A stretch of 64,000 nt of DNA, from positions 13,697,368-13,761,367 of the forward strand of contig JALIRH010000004.1 of the NCBI GenBank assembly GCA_023055505.1, read 5' to 3'. Made by a program: the position numbers and the translations under genes. Source of the DNA: Callipepla californica brunnescens (taxonomy: Eukaryota > Chordata > Aves > Galliformes > Odontophoridae). Of this stretch, positions 1 through 13,987 are shown one piece after another. Numbering within the stretch: the stretch's first letter is position 1; the number at the start of each line of letters is the position of its first letter. A model generated the notes under the pieces. It had not been told where the DNA came from. It saw nothing but the letters and a program-made list of their open reading frames with translations, and made no database searches.

Positions 1-1285
1 TGCTTATATGCTCTCTGTTGAGTGATGGAAGGTGGCTTTGCTACAGCTGTGTTTTGTTTTTAACCCTGGGAAAGAGGATCCCTTCCACATTAATACTGAT
101 GTTGCTTGTCCCGGTTTGGTGTATATTCTTTCCTGTATTTCCTCTTTTGTCCCCCACTTTGTCCTGGCCTCATAAAACTGCCCAAGTTGATGTATCAATC
201 CATATGGCTACATAGAAAGACTGCCTGCTACTGTGATATCCAGATCTGTCAACATCTTAAAATCCAGGAGCTGTAAACGCATCTTCTGTTGTTTGGCGTG
301 GAAGTAAGGAGAGGAGGAGAAGTTTATTCCAAAGTCCTTACGTTAGAGGGCTGGCTTCTTTTCTGTTGTTCTCCTGTGAGTGGTCCACAGATGGCATTAT
401 GGTATGTTGGCAGTGTTCCACACTCACTTCCCTGGCAGTCAGCCGGGCTTTTGTTTTCAGGGGACTTCCTAGTCCACGATGCATTGCAGAAAATGAAATC
501 ATGCTAATCTGGAGGAAAAAAAAAAAAAAAAAAAAAAGGAAAAAACAAACAGCTAAATTTATTCTAGGCTGATGATAGCACAAGACTGAATTGGTACTTG
601 CCTTGAGCAATGTAGTGGAAGCATCTGCATTACTCTAGCTGAGGGCAGTGTTCTCCCTGCCATGAGGAGTTGCTGTTCAGTGAAGTAAAAAAATAAAAAT
701 AAAAATGAAGTACTTGGGATCAAATGAGATTCTGTAATCGCTTCTTAACCACATTTTGATGTTATTGTTAGTATTTAGTGTTATGAATGGCTGTGCGAGT
801 GCTATGAAATAGATGTGGTTTATGTCCTGAGGAGCTTTATAACGAAAGCCGTATGATGGAGAGTTGTATAGTAAGAGATGCAGTTCATGTTCCTTTTGCG
901 CCTAATTTCATATAAATTGTGCTAACTAGAGGAACTATTTGTTACAGCATTTTCTTTTCTGAATTTGACTTTTGCAGTGTTAAAAATACGTTAATGAAGG
1001 TCTCCTTTGTTTCCTATTCTCACAAAGGCACTAACTCACTTCATATCTCTGTATTCCCCTTTTCCCTCTCCAGGCGTTTTCTCACTCTTCGTACACCTGT
1101 CTTTGCCTGCTTTGGTCTCCAGATCCCATATTCTCCAAACCTGCTGCTGTGTTCATTATCCCTATCCAGCTTGAATTCTTCACTTCCAGGCTTCCCAGCG
1201 CAACCTCTACTGCTACTGAAGTATCTTGAACCTTCCTAAGACATTTCCCTAATGTTTGCGATCTTCTGTGTGTTTCTTCTCTCAG
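1..1285 (+). other. LDLRAD3: LDLRAD3 intron (3' part), upstream of the LDL-A 2 exon
   Basis: This is intronic sequence ending in a pyrimidine-rich tract and the acceptor AG at 1284-1285. It contains a poly(A) run at about 516-537. No coding exon for LDL-A module 1 or the signal peptide is present, so the 5' part of the gene lies outside the window. I see nothing else that can be named here. Confidence 0.8.
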
Positions 1286-1411
1286 CAAAAGCCAAGTCCA
1301 AGTGTGGTGCCACCTTCTTCCCCTGTGCCAGTGGAATCCACTGCATCATTGGCCGCTTCAGGTGCAACGGCTTTGAGGACTGTCCTGATGGCAGCGATGA
1401 GGAAAACTGCA
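1286..1411 (+). CDS. LDLRAD3: LDLRAD3 coding exon: LDL receptor class A module 2
   Basis: This 126-bp exon encodes the second LDL-A module of LDLRAD3, a small type I membrane receptor. The frame shows six cysteines in LDL-A spacing and ends in the acidic calcium-cage signature [11 protein letters not shown]. The stretch [20 protein letters not shown] is what one expects of vertebrate LDLRAD3. The acceptor is ...cttctctcag and the donor is gtaagt at 1412. The exon begins with the third base of a codon and ends after the first base of the next, which joins correctly to the following exon. The start codon is not in the window. In mammals LDLRAD3 binds ITCH and NEDD4 through its tail, and its first LDL-A module (outside this window) is a known alphavirus attachment site. 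Identification rests on recognition of the protein, not on a search. Confidence 0.95.
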
Positions 1412-4400
1412 GTAAGTACCTGTCTACTTCCCAGTGATGGCATTTTGTTTTCTTTCAGCTGATCACAGGCGGGAAGCACTAGTTAGTCTTTAGTTTGAGT
1501 CAGATAACCTAGATGATGTGTGCCTTTTTTTTTTTTTTTAATTTGAGAGAATTTCTCCATAGCATCAAATGTTAATAATGTTAATAACAGACAAATCTGC
1601 CTCAACAGGAAATGTTTACATTACTAATCCGCTCAGAAGAGTCTCTTCAACCTTAGTGTTGTTGAGTGCAGGCACTGCATCCTGCAGCTTGTTACAGGGT
1701 TGACTGATTTTAAGATGCCATTTCTGGGCCAGTTGTTGCTGCCACCTATTCTGCTGGCTGGTTAGCATTGCTCTCAAAATTTTTCCTCTTACTGCTGTCG
1801 GAGAGAGAATTACGTGTGGCATTTACATCACAAAAACTGGCCCTGTTTAAAAAATACAAAAATATTTAATGATTCGGTCAATGACAATGACTTTTTAATA
1901 AGGTCCAGCTCAGTTTTGTTTTGTATATAATGCCTGTGTGTTTTATTAAGATTTGTTTGTAATTTTGAAATTGGACTTGAGCTGCATGTTTGCTTTGAAC
2001 GAGTTCTCTGTATTTCCATGTAATAAGCATTTGTCAGATATTACAAATGAGACTTAAAATTGATTAATCTGCTTATTTCTGGTCTCTGAAGGAGATTCTT
2101 TGTTCATCAGTGTGTTTAGGCTTCTCTGTTTATATGTGTTCTCAAATAACAACAAAAAAAAAAAAAAAAAAAAAAAAAAGCCAGGAAAGAGTTATTCAGG
2201 TGAAACGGGATCTTTAAAGGAGATGCATGTTCTCAAAGTCAGAAATGCCTGCCAACGTAGGAGTTTGAGCCCCTGAGCTGTTCAGCATCTTGCAGCAAAG
2301 TCACAGTGAAGATGTCATTTGAAGTATGACTTGACATGGGCTAAAACCCTGTTGCATGGCTGCAGAGATCTGTTTGTATCTGTAAGTCTAGGAGGGATTT
2401 ATCATAGCGGTAAGGAAAGGTTATGTTCGATCCAGCAGCCCTGCTGCTATTATCAGGAGCTGTTAAAAGCCCTGATGTTTTGTGGGTCTGTAGGCGGAAG
2501 CCTGCAGCAAGTAGTGACTCCTTCTCTTGTTAGAGCAGGCTGGGCTTTTCCTTTTAATGTCATTTAAAGGTCAGGAGGAGGACAACAGACACCAGTTTTC
2601 AAAGATAACAAAAGGGAAGGTCTTTACAGAGATCTATCACTGTCTGCTTCTAGGACTGCTTGCCTTTCTTGTTTGTGTGCCTCCCCCACGTGTTGATGTC
2701 TCTGTGGCAGCATGAACATCCCTTAAAGGTGCCATCTGTTGTTGGTCGAGAGACTCCTTTAGCTCCTTGGGATAGCTGTGGCAGGGTGATAGCACCTCTG
2801 CAGTGGATAAACTTAGTGAAAGAAGATTGAAGGCTAAGAAATGGTTTTATGGTTTTTGGGTTTTGCTTAAACAAATGGACTAGAAAGAGGTTTTGATCAA
2901 TTTTCTTTGCATGCCATTGAGGTAGTGGACTGACAGATGGCAAGTTTCACTTAAAATACACCACGTTGGAGATAGTTAACAAATTCCTTAATGTGCTTCT
3001 TGTGGCATGCAACTCCAACAAGGCCTTAGAGTTGATCTTCCTTTTCCTCTATGCTATTGAAGTACACACATGATGTTTTCTAGCACATCCAAGTGTCTAG
3101 TCACAGCTTTGCTTAAGTAGAGAAACGCTGCTGTAGGTCCTGAAGCGACCTGCAAAATTGACGTGCTATGCAAGTATGCAGCAGTTCCAGACCAAAAGAG
3201 ATTTTGCATGTTTGTAATACGTGTGCTTTTGGGGAGCTGAAGGAACAGCCCAGATGTAGGGAGTATTTATTATGTATACTGGTATACTGCAGATTGTACT
3301 CATAGAAAAGTTTAAAATTCTTTTTTTTTTTTTTTTTTGAAAGACTCTTTAAGGGCAGCGCTTACTTTAAAGAATAAAACAATAGGAAGCCAGTTAGTAT
3401 TTGGGAACTGTAATCCTCTTTGTTATTGTGGCAGAGAATCACTTTGAAGCAGACAAGGCATCTAAACAGCTTTTTAAGATTTTTCCATTGGAATGCTGCA
3501 TTCAGTTTCAGTCACCTCATTACCAAAAATTGGCGGAAGTTCAGAGAAGAGTGACAAAAATTATTAACGGACAGAGAGATTGATTCATGGGATGATATAA
3601 ATTATGCATATCTCAGCTAAGGCATGACTGTGTAGGAAGATAAGGCTGTATGTGAAGGGTGCAAACATTGTTCAAGGGGGGATTATGTAGTTATGTATGC
3701 TGAGGTATAACTACAAGTAGAGAGATGAAATTGGGAATGAGGAAATAAGATAAATATCAAGGAATTTTTCTTAGCTGTGAGGCACATTGAGTCTGTGATG
3801 TAATATCCTAGAAATGGAGAAAACTGTGCTGCTTGAGGCTTTTCAGTGAGACTATATGTAGCAGCGAATATGCTGTAAGATGCAAGGTTTAGAGTGAGTG
3901 TGAAGACTGCCCTCCCCAAATGAGTCTGCTTAAATACTGTTCTGCTTTTGCTGAGTGTGCATTCACCTAACTCACAGGGCCTTACTTTGTGAAAGGATTT
4001 TCTGTGTGTACTTTAACTGTAAAAATGAATTTCAAGTTCAAACATTGAGAATTTGAGAAATGCCAATGTTTCCAATGTATCGATTAAAAATGTGTGGGGT
4101 TCGGCAAGGTGGAAGAAGCAGAACTGGAGGTAAATAAAACAGGTTTGAGCTTGGATTGCTGGCTTATATAACTTGAGCTAAATTGTCTTTGTCATAATGG
4201 GAAGCAATAGGCAGTGCTTATGGTAGGCAGTACTACCTTCCATATGTCTTTGAGGTGGGCAAAAGCTGAACACCTAGCAGATACTGTGATGAGGGCTGTC
4301 ATGAAAGGAAACAGAAGGATTACTGCAACTGAGGTTAGACGAAATCTCTGCTAATTCTAGTGAATTTTGCATGATTTAGAAATTTCATCTCTCTCTGCTT

Positions 4401-4556
4401 AATGAGGCAAGGTATGTTTGATTGCCAAGATACTCCCACATATTCAGGGAAGTGACCAGCTGTTGAGTTGTGACTTGTTGATGTTAACTACCTAAAAGCT
4501 ATTTCACTGCCTGAGTAAGAGAATACCTAATGAAAGATCTCACTTTCTCTTCACAG
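1412..4556 (+). other. LDLRAD3: LDLRAD3 intron between the LDL-A 2 and LDL-A 3 exons
   Basis: This 3.1-kb intron runs from a gtaagt donor to a cacag acceptor. It contains poly(A) at about 2154-2179, poly(T) at about 3321-3338 and an old CR1-like fragment around 3480-3830. No ORF in it has coding character. Confidence 0.85.
3480..3830 (+). repeat. ancient CR1/L3-type LINE fragment (sense)
   Basis: Around 3491-3575 the text resembles the conserved stretch of CR1-superfamily LINEs: 'attcagtttcagtcacctca' followed by 'cagagaagagtgacaaaaat'. Weaker matches continue to about 3830 (for example 'ggaatttttcttagctgtga' near 3760). The copy is heavily diverged and its boundaries are approximate. Family assignment is from memory of the consensus and needs RepeatMasker. 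Confidence 0.5.
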
Positions 4557-4691
4557 CAGCCAATCCCTTGCTTTGCTCTACTGCCCGGTTCCACTGTAAA
4601 AATGGTCTTTGCATTGATAAAAGCTTTGTGTGCGACAGTCAAAATAACTGTCAAGACAACAGTGATGAAGAAAGCTGTGAAAGTCCTCAAG
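4557..4691 (+). CDS. LDLRAD3: LDLRAD3 coding exon: LDL receptor class A module 3
   Basis: This 135-bp exon encodes the third LDL-A module. Six cysteines are visible from [10 protein letters not shown] to DNSDEESC, with the acidic calcium-binding motif at the end. It enters in phase 1 (the codon split across the junction reads Thr) and leaves in phase 1, after the first base of a Glu codon. The donor gtaaga starts at 4692. The acceptor reads cacagcag, a tandem NAGNAG site. Use of the first AG (exon start 4557) gives Asn-Cys-Thr-Ala-Asn, as in the human protein. Use of the second (start 4560) would drop one alanine. The exon is symmetrical (135 bp), so skipping it would remove the module without breaking the frame. 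Confidence 0.95.
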
Positions 4692-4834
4692 GTAAGAATA
4701 GTATTTTTTTTCTATAAAGGAGCATTATGCCAACTTCAATTAATGTGTAACAGACATAGACAATATGTTTCTCTTGTCCTGTGTTGACTAGAGCTGTGGT
4801 TTCTCAAATCCTGCAGTTAATGAGAATGAAACAT

Positions 4835-4850
4835 GTTGTGTGTGTGTGTG
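4835..4850. repeat. (GT)n microsatellite
   Basis: Short run of alternating G and T in the intron, about 16 bp. Confidence 0.8.
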
Positions 4851-7800
4851 CATTTCAGTATCAATGCTCAGAAAATTGGTATTGCCTTTAAATTAATAAA
4901 TTCACTTTTGCTTGTGATCTGTGATCCAGTGCTCACTGAAGTTGCTGGGAATCTGTTTAGCGAATTCCAAGAAAAATGATGTGGACCCAGAGAGATCAGT
5001 AATAAAGTTTCAATTTAAGGAAGTTTGGTGGTCTGTCCATTTGCCAGGTGACTTAAGTTTGGGCAGGCTTAAAGCATTAGGTCCTCTTTGCACTATTACT
5101 TTCTGCAGGGTATGCTTCATTGTGTGACAAGTTTACAGTGAAAGAATATATTCTTAGCTTTCCCTGTTTCACTATTAAGAGAACAATGTGAAGTCAGGGA
5201 AGGAATTTTATTATTGTTTGAAAATTGTGTATGAGCCTTATAAGACTTCCAAAACACCAACTCTGACATTTTTTTTATTTCAACTTTTTTTAAACTATGT
5301 GCAGCATTTCTCACATGCTTTTTGTAACTTAATGCCATGGTATTTTATAAAGTGAATGACTTGAGGTTGACAAGTGATGTGTGTCAGGCATCAGCTGCTA
5401 AACCTTTTCATGTCCAAGTTGCTACTGAGACACCAGAGAAGAAAAAAAAATTGAAGTCTAGTTGTATGTTTGCTGGAAATTGCAGTGTGCTTGGGCCTAT
5501 AGAGAACAGGGCACGAGAAGAGAGAGAGATAAAGGATGGTGTGAAAGAAGATGAAATCTGAGAAATTGAAGAAGAATGACTTCAATATTTAGCTGTACTG
5601 ATGATTTAGCCCTTCATGAAATAGAAAGTAATTCTGAGCTCAACATGTCAATAAATATTCTGGACAACTCACAAGGGAAGAGGGAAAACAAGCATCAGCA
5701 ATGTCAACAAAAAAGAGTTTACAGCAATGGTATGTGATGATGTGTTCTGTGTGGTTTCTCTGCTTAACCTATGAGCTCTATCCTTTGGCTCAAGATGTAA
5801 AAGCTGAATGGGTCATCCTCTTACTTGCCAGGGCTATGTCACGTCCTGGGAGCATAAATCTGCCTGGATGGAGCCCCAGAGAGGGGGCTGGCCTGTTCTG
5901 GTGTTGCGGTTGTCTTGGGAAGGAGAGGAAAAAGGACCTTTTGAGGGTCTAGTGCTCTGTACTGCTGCTGCAGTAGTGCTGCTGTGTTGAGAGGTGAATT
6001 GTTTTTCACTACAGGCCTAAGGCAGCTTAGTAAGATTAATGCATGTGGTAAGGTTTTTTGTTGGGTTTTTCTTTTTTTGGCATCTGAAGTTTAAAGCAGC
6101 AGTGTTCTTTTCCAAGGTTGGTATGGCTGCTTCCTCTGCAGATTAATTGGCTGGATTGCCTCCAGGTTGTTTGTTGTCATGACAATCTGCTTTTGGAAGT
6201 GGCTGTCAGGCTCTGGAGAAGAAAAGAGCTGTATTTCATGAAGCTGTTACTTTGTCTTTATCTTTGCTCCTTCTGGAAAAGTCAGATTAGTACGGGGAGT
6301 TAAGCAGAGTAATTCTGCCACTTCCTATGCATGAAAGAGCCCCAGACATGGAAAAAGGAACTCTCTTTTATTAGATTAGAGCAGCAAGGATTTGTTTTTA
6401 TTAATATATATATATGTATATATGAGCTTAAAAAAAAATAAAGTCAAAGTACAAGATTAGGAATAACAAGTGAAATTCTGATCGTGGTGTATGAGTGTGA
6501 TTGTCCCGTAGCACCTCAAGAGTTTCCCTGAATTGCCATTTCCCTCTCTGTCAGTGGGTGATGCTTGTATACCTGTCTTTCAAAGTGAGGATTAAACAGT
6601 GTAATGTGCTCAGCTCCCCATCAGAATGTAAATGAAGATTCCCTCTGGAGTTTGCAGCTATGGGTATGTCAGCCTTGGCTCCCAAATGCAGCAAATACTT
6701 CGTGTTAATTGAGATTTAGAGGCTAAAGTGGACAGAGTCTTTCATTTCTCACAATTCTTTCTATAGCAGATCTAATTAGTGTAATTAAGATGAGTTTGGT
6801 GTTAACACAGCACCCAGCAATCCTGGTCATTAACTAGAACTCAGGTATTCTGGGTACTTAGGGACAGAGCAAAGCACATCTGTAGGGCATTAGAAAATCA
6901 AGATAGAGCATTTTCTTTCCACTAGCCGTGTTATCATGTCAAACATAGTAGTTTTAATTCGGTGTAACTGAGTTCAGTCTGACACAGGGGATTGCCCTTG
7001 CGTGCTATTTTCCTATCTAAAAAACTGTTGATTTAGCAATCACTAAGCTTCTGAGCATCTCCCTGTAGTATGATATTGTCATTATCACCGTTTAACAGAT
7101 GGGGAAGAAAAGGCATAGATCAGCTAAACAAAATGATCCCAGAGTAACATCCTGGCTGGTAGGAGTAGAGCTTCATCTATGCTTGTCTGCTTCAGGGGAA
7201 TGTTGTGAGACTTAATCAATGTTTGCAAACTGTTTTGAGATGCTAAGATAACATGTGGAATAGAAGTGTGAATTATTAATTGGTACTTTGCTCTCCTTCT
7301 GCTCTTGGGTATACTGACAAGCTTTTTAAATTAACACCTCTTCCTACTCCTCCATGAACTTCAAAGGCCTCCTTTATCCTGCTGTCATTACTGGAGAGCT
7401 GCGGTAGCAAATCTGTTCAGTTTGTGTCAGAAACTCCTTCGTGCATAAAGATCCTTTTGATTAAGAATGGTCACTGCAGATTAGAAAAAGAGAATGTAAC
7501 CCCTCCTGCTACACGTGTTGACCTGGCTTTGACATGAGGTGCGTCCTTGACAAGTAGTAGCTTTGCTAGAGTACTGCATTTTTGCAATGAGCCTGAAATC
7601 GTGAGTTTCTTTAGATTCAGTTTAGCTGTAAATAGGAGTGGGTTCGTTTGGGGATGAGTGCCACAAGATTTAGATACAAAAATGGGAGGAAGATCCCATT
7701 CTCTGAAGGCAAGTTCCTGCTCTTCTTTCCCATACCACCTGTAACCCAGTGTTGAATATCGTTCAAAGTTTTGTATGTCATGAGGAAAGGGACAGTGTAA

Positions 7801-9774
7801 AAGCTTAGACCACGACAATCTAGAAGCAAGTCTAATAATTCTACTCTTGTTCCCAATAGTAATTATTTGTAGACCTTATAGCTGCTGTGGTAATCCTCCA
7901 GGCTGTTCCTTTATTCTGTCCCCAACTACACTCTGGTCAGCACTGAAGCGGAATGGCCAGTTTTCCCATAGTCTACTCTGTGTTGTGTATATCTAGGTAA
8001 CCACCTGGGATTAGGACTCAATGGAGAATATAATTGCTTGCATTATCTGCACTGTCACGTCTATGTAACTCATGCAGAATTGCTCTTTCTAGGGCTTTGT
8101 TCTAATATTATTCAGTGGACCTTAATCCAGGAGTGTTCCTCCCACCCATCTACTTTTTTCCTGTGTTTGCCTGGGGCCTCTGCCATGTGTTGAGTTAACT
8201 GATGCTGGTAACCTTTCCAAGCAGTAACATTGGCCTGCCAGTCGTGGGGGGTTTCCTGCTCTGACAGCAGTCTGCTGAACTGCAAAGGAATTTCTTGTTC
8301 TTAGTATTTTTCAACAGCTGTGTAATTTTTATTTTTCAGCTCTAGCACCATACTTAATTTATTCCCTTATTTGATTTTATCTAAATGTATTTTCACAGTG
8401 TTTCTTCTTCAGCTTTTCCATTTTTGTGCTTTTTAGTTCAGATTTACCGCTGCCAAAAGCATGCTGGCTGTTTGAATTCAAAATCCTCTTCCTTTCATGG
8501 CCCTTCTTTTCTTTCCCACTAAGGTTGCTAAAATCCTTTATTAGCTTTAACCCCGTTGCCTAGGAAAAGAAAGTTTTATTGCTGCAAGTCTATATTCACT
8601 CTGGCCGAGCTGGCTTCAGTAATGTTGCTCCATTTGTCACTCTGCAGTTGTTAGTAAACAGTACCACTGTGGTCAAGTTATACGTTACAGGTTTTCAAGA
8701 GTCCCAAAGCTGATTCCTGTTCTACGTTTCTACTGTGTTATTTGGTAGTGGCCACAGTTGCACATATGGATACTTCATTTTTCATGTTTGCGTAGTTTAT
8801 GTTTAATTGTTAGGATTTTAATATCCTGCAGTATTCTAAAACAAATTCAGAAGCATACATAGTTGTCAGCTGATCTTTTTTTCTGTGGCATATATAAATT
8901 GCTTGTGTAAAAACGGGCAGCATGTTGAGCCATTGAAGAATCTGACCCTGAGTCAAACAAACTGACAGCCAAGTGGTACAGACATGCTCTAAATTTCAGT
9001 GAAATACTGCAGTACCTGATGGATAAAGCACAAATAGCTCCCAGAACATCCCACTACACATGGAGCTTATTGTCAGCCCTTTGCATCTGGGAGACTGAAA
9101 TTCTGCAATTCCCAAGTGCTCTGGTATCACTTATACTTCCCAAAGCCTTGTAGTCTGAGCCTGGCTGTGCACGTTTCCTCGTATCAAGTCTCTCTTTGAC
9201 TCATTATGGACCCAGTCTGTAAGCTGAAGCTCCACTGGCAATTATTGTGCATCAGCTTAGTACTATTCAGCCTACAGCTGGAACTTAATACTCAGAGGCA
9301 GACTAAACAGAAGCAGTAACTTAAGAAAGGATACAAATAAAATGTCATGGAATGTTTTATTAAAAAGAGGCTATGCCTGGGCAAATTTAGCTCTTTAATA
9401 ACTTAACACTTGCTAGATGAGGGTGTTTCTGTCAGCTGTGTATTGCTTCTTTCCTCCCTTCCTCTGTTCCCTGATCAAGCTCAGGATTCTTTCTCTTTTT
9501 TGACTTCATAAGATTGTGTTTGAGAAGCCTTTCTTCAAGAGGTAAGGTACTGACTGCATCACTCAGGGCTCACCATGTTTAAGACAGTAAGGGTGGGCAC
9601 CTGGTCCTGGGTCTGTGGCTCATATGATACCTGTTCTGTAATCAGAGATTACTTGAGGATGCTGTGTAAGCCCTCTCTAAAGGCACAGTTTCATCTAATG
9701 ATGGAAGTGCCATTTTTATGGTAGTGCATTATTGAATTCCTTCTGTGACCTGGTGGTTGTTTTCTTGTTTGGTT

Positions 9775-9838
9775 ACTTTTTATTTATATTATTTTATTTA
9801 TTTATTATGTTTATTTATTTATTTATTTATTTATTTTC
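9775..9838. repeat. (ATTT)n microsatellite
   Basis: Imperfect TTTA/ATTT tetranucleotide array. The last 30 bases before 'ttttctt' are nearly perfect. Confidence 0.9.
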
Positions 9839-12800
9839 TTTTGTAGCTGGTCTGCAGTTGGGGTTCCCAAACTAGTTACAGAGAGAGGTAGAAGCGGGCC
9901 ATGGATCAGCTGCTGTGCTTTCAGCCGGGGGAGCTGGAAATTGATACTGTAAATGGCATGTTTTTTGTCACCTGTGCAGAAATAAAATAAGACTTCTTAA
10001 TAGTTGTCTAGATATTTTTACTTTCACTTTGGCACATGCCTAATTAACTGTTCCAGAAAAAGGTGATATGAGTATCTAGTTTCTTTGCCCCTGCTTCGAA
10101 CTTTAAAAAATAGGTGATAAAAAGTCATGCTAGAGGAAGAGAGGTTTAAAATAAAGGGCTTATTTTTCCCCGTTGTTCTTTAGGTTGATTAAATATCTCT
10201 TGAGCTCGCATTTGTAAAAATCAATTTCTTCCAAATACTTTTTCCACAGGGTTTTAACAGTATGTGGGTGGTTGAAGTATACCATGTATTTTGGCAATGT
10301 CATGCAGTGTCCATACTGGCTGCTGAGTTGGATTAATTTTTCAAAATTGTCAGTGTCATTTAACCATGTAGTAGGCTCCTCTTGCAGAACAGTAGCCTCC
10401 TTCTTTTATTCTGGCAGTGGAAGGAATTAAAATGAAAGGCACAGATGTCTATTTCTGACTTTCTGTAGAAATGAATCGATTCCAGGTGGTCAAGTGCTTT
10501 TTCTGCAGTTACTGTGGAAAATGATTATAACACTTGTATTTAAAATGAAACTTTAATAACTATTTCAGTACTGCAGAGAACAGTTTTGGTGGAGTATTCT
10601 TTATTTTCAGTTGGGAAAGAGTCATTGTTATCAGAAATATAGGGAGAAGGGAGAAAAAGCAGAGGTTACCTGTTTAAATGTTGAAGAGGAGCTCTCACTA
10701 GCAGAGTGTCATCTGTCTTGGCCGTCTCTTCTATTTCTGGTCCTAACCCTCACTCATCTGACCCAACCGCACCAATCTTTAACACTGTTTCCATGCCTGA
10801 CCAAGAGCGTGTTGGCATGACTCTCCCACTGGGGCTGCCCTTCAGCACCACGTATTCAGTCAAAGGGCAGAGCTTGCATTGTAGCCTTCTAGCATTAATT
10901 GTCACTGAGGCATAATGCTTCAATCTAAATCTAGCTTGAAAAGTACCTGTGTTAGTGATGGTGGCAGAAAGTCTTATGTTGATTTAACCTCCTCTGCCTT
11001 CACAAATCTTAGTCTGTCATTCTCATGTCAAGCTGTCTGCCAGTTAGAAACGATTTTCTAACAGGAATGATTTGGGCAGCTTGCTTCTTGCTGAAGTTAG
11101 TGTGAGAAATTGAGAGGAGAGTACTCTCCAGGAGTTGGGTTGTTTTTATCTGCAGTAGGATTAGACAAGAGTTTTGTTGCTCACAGCTTTGAAAATGGAA
11201 GAGAAACATCCCAGAATCCTCTGTGTGAGGTACAGTTTTTTGTTTGTTTGTAAAAATACATAGCTGCTGCTATCAGATTGGTGGATGTGGCTCCTGAAAC
11301 GTCAGGAAACCGGTTTTGCATGCGGTTAAAATCTGTAATTTTCATAGCTTCATTTGTATCTGGGAATCATTTGTGACATGAGCTCCATCAAAGCTCACAT
11401 GTGTGTTCTAACTCAAACTCAAAGCCATGAGCAAGGCCGTATGACCAGGTGTGAAAGTTAGTGTCTGTATTCAGATGTTTTAGCAGTTTAATACCCAATC
11501 AGTTATGTAGTTGACCTAAATCAGTATAATTTCTTGTAGACAGTCCCTGAGAGCAGGGTTACCAAGGTCTGTTGAAAAGTTTTACTGACATCTGCTCAGC
11601 AAGAATACATGCTCCGGGTCAGCCAGATGTCACTGCAGCCATAATCTGTGCTGCACTTGCTGCCTAGGAGCACAATGGGAAATGCAGAATTGCTCTCAAA
11701 CATAGAAGATCCCATCTGGTAGGGACTTGAATACTGCTAGACCTCTCTGTCTTCATGCCTGCTCCTAAATGCTGGTCCTGGCCTGGTCAGTAGGAGCGTT
11801 ATCTCCCTGCAGCTGAAGGAACTGGCTTTTGTGCCTTTTGCAGGTCACACTTAAGCTGCTATACCAGTCTGCTGTATTCACAATGGAACAAAATAGCTTC
11901 AGGGTGATGTTCAAAACCCGAGGAAGTTGCCAGCCAGGGTTCCAGAGAAAGGTATTTAATGCTGCCTGATCTGAAACCAGCAAATGAAACTTGATAAGCA
12001 AATGGATTGCCCCCCCCAACCAAAAAAAAAAAAAAAAAGTTTGTTGCCAGACTTTAGATTAAACCAAGATTGATTCTCAGCCAAGCATTTTAGTACCTGT
12101 AAATCTGTGAAGGATGAGGCTGTTGAATTCTTAGCTTCCCTTCTTTGCTGCTCTTGCATTAAAACTTGTGTCGCAGAGCCTGATCAACATTCTTTGGAAA
12201 GTTGGGCACCGCAGCACAATTTCTTCTGCTTGCTGAAAGTTGTGAAGTGATGAGAGACATCTAGACTGTCTTCAATCTGTGTGCCATTCCCCAAGGTTGC
12301 CAAATTTACGCTCGTTCCCATCTCACATTACCAGATATTCTGTGCTAATTTGCTGTAAAAGATTACGTTAAAAATCCATATTTATGAGGGATGTTAAAAA
12401 CATAAAGCAATTACATGGTTTTCAATTACATAAACATCAACATGCAATGGGAATTAGAAACTGAATAATTAATTTTCTGTTTATTTGTAATATAGTTTAT
12501 GCAAACAGTAAAACCTGAAGAACTATGCAGGGGGAGTGTGGAGGATACAGTGAGGTAGTGCCATAAAGTTTGGTCTCCAGACTAGCTTTGGGTATCTCTG
12601 TTCCAGTCCAGTTCAGATGCTTGTGTAGACACTGGCTGCTAGGGACAGTGGCAATGTGCTGGGTGGAAAGCACTGGGTACAGGAGTCCTGTTTGTACCTG
12701 CAGTTAGGTGGTATTTCCACCAACCTGGCTGAGGGTTGGGAAAATGGGATGCACGTTCTCATGTCCTGAATGCAGAGGCAGAAGCAATGATAGCCGCCTG

Positions 12801-13987
12801 GATTGTTCTCCTGTTGACCTGGTAAATGACCTTGAGTGTTTTGAGTTGACTTCAGTTGGACGCCATATCTCTGTTTTACAGATGAAGAATACCAAACTTC
12901 TTGCTTTTGAATGCTTTATGAAATGCTTATGAAGTAATGTGAGGAAAATAAATATCATGTATCATTTCTGAATATTATCTACCAGCTGCAGAGCACCTGC
13001 CCATCACTGTGGGGCCTGAATGTTGGTGCAAAATTACATCCTCCCAGGCTTCAAAGCAGAAGCTTCAAGGCTTGCTTTCTACCTTTATTTTAGTAACGTT
13101 ACTGCACCACACTAAGTACAGCTATTACCAAATAGTTCTTAAGTGGAAATAATTTGGGGAATCCAGTGTAAGATTTAGGTAATGCGTCACCCTGTACTAA
13201 AATCTTGGGGATTTAAATGAACCATTTGTTCAGCTGCTTATTCTTAGGTCCTTGTTTCTCTTACTCCTTCTTGCTGGGAAGCACCAACCTCGTTTTAGTA
13301 ATGCCTTTCTAGGAAAACATTTTTAGACTTCCTGAGACAGATTTTCCATGGCAGATGGTGCTCGTGATTTACCCTCCACAAGAGAAGACTTAAGATTTGC
13401 TTTCAGAGAACAAGTTTTTGAGCTAGAGCTTTCTTCAGGAAGGCTTTCTTAGCAAAGATTTGAACTGTAGTATCAGTTGATTCTGAAGACCCTAGTGGCT
13501 GAAACTTTGCCAACTGATGGACTAGGGACTTGGCTTGAGGGAAGGGGGTCATTGTGTACAATTAAATGGGAAGCTTTGCAAGGCGTTTGGCACTGGTGCT
13601 TCTAAGAACTTGTAGCTATAGGAATTTTGTATGGGAAAGAGTGCCCTTGTGGTGACTAAATTGCTGTCAAATTTAATTTTCCTATTTCACACTCTAGAAG
13701 CAGAAAGCAAGAAATGTATTTATGACTTTAAGAAAGCAATGCTGTAGGAGAGGTTATTTCCTTGTTGAATAACTGGATGAATGTGATCAACCAGAAAGAA
13801 GCAGGAGGGCAAGAAGACTTGTTCAGTTCAAAAGCTAGCAAATTACAAGCTGAAATTTTTCTGTTGTTGTTTTTGCTTGTAATTAAAGCCAGTCTGGCTG
13901 ACCAGATTGGGCTGGGTGTGTTGTAGATCAGCTGCAATGAGAGGATCTTAAGAGTTGGGCTCAGACTGCAAGGAGGCTGCAGCAGGT

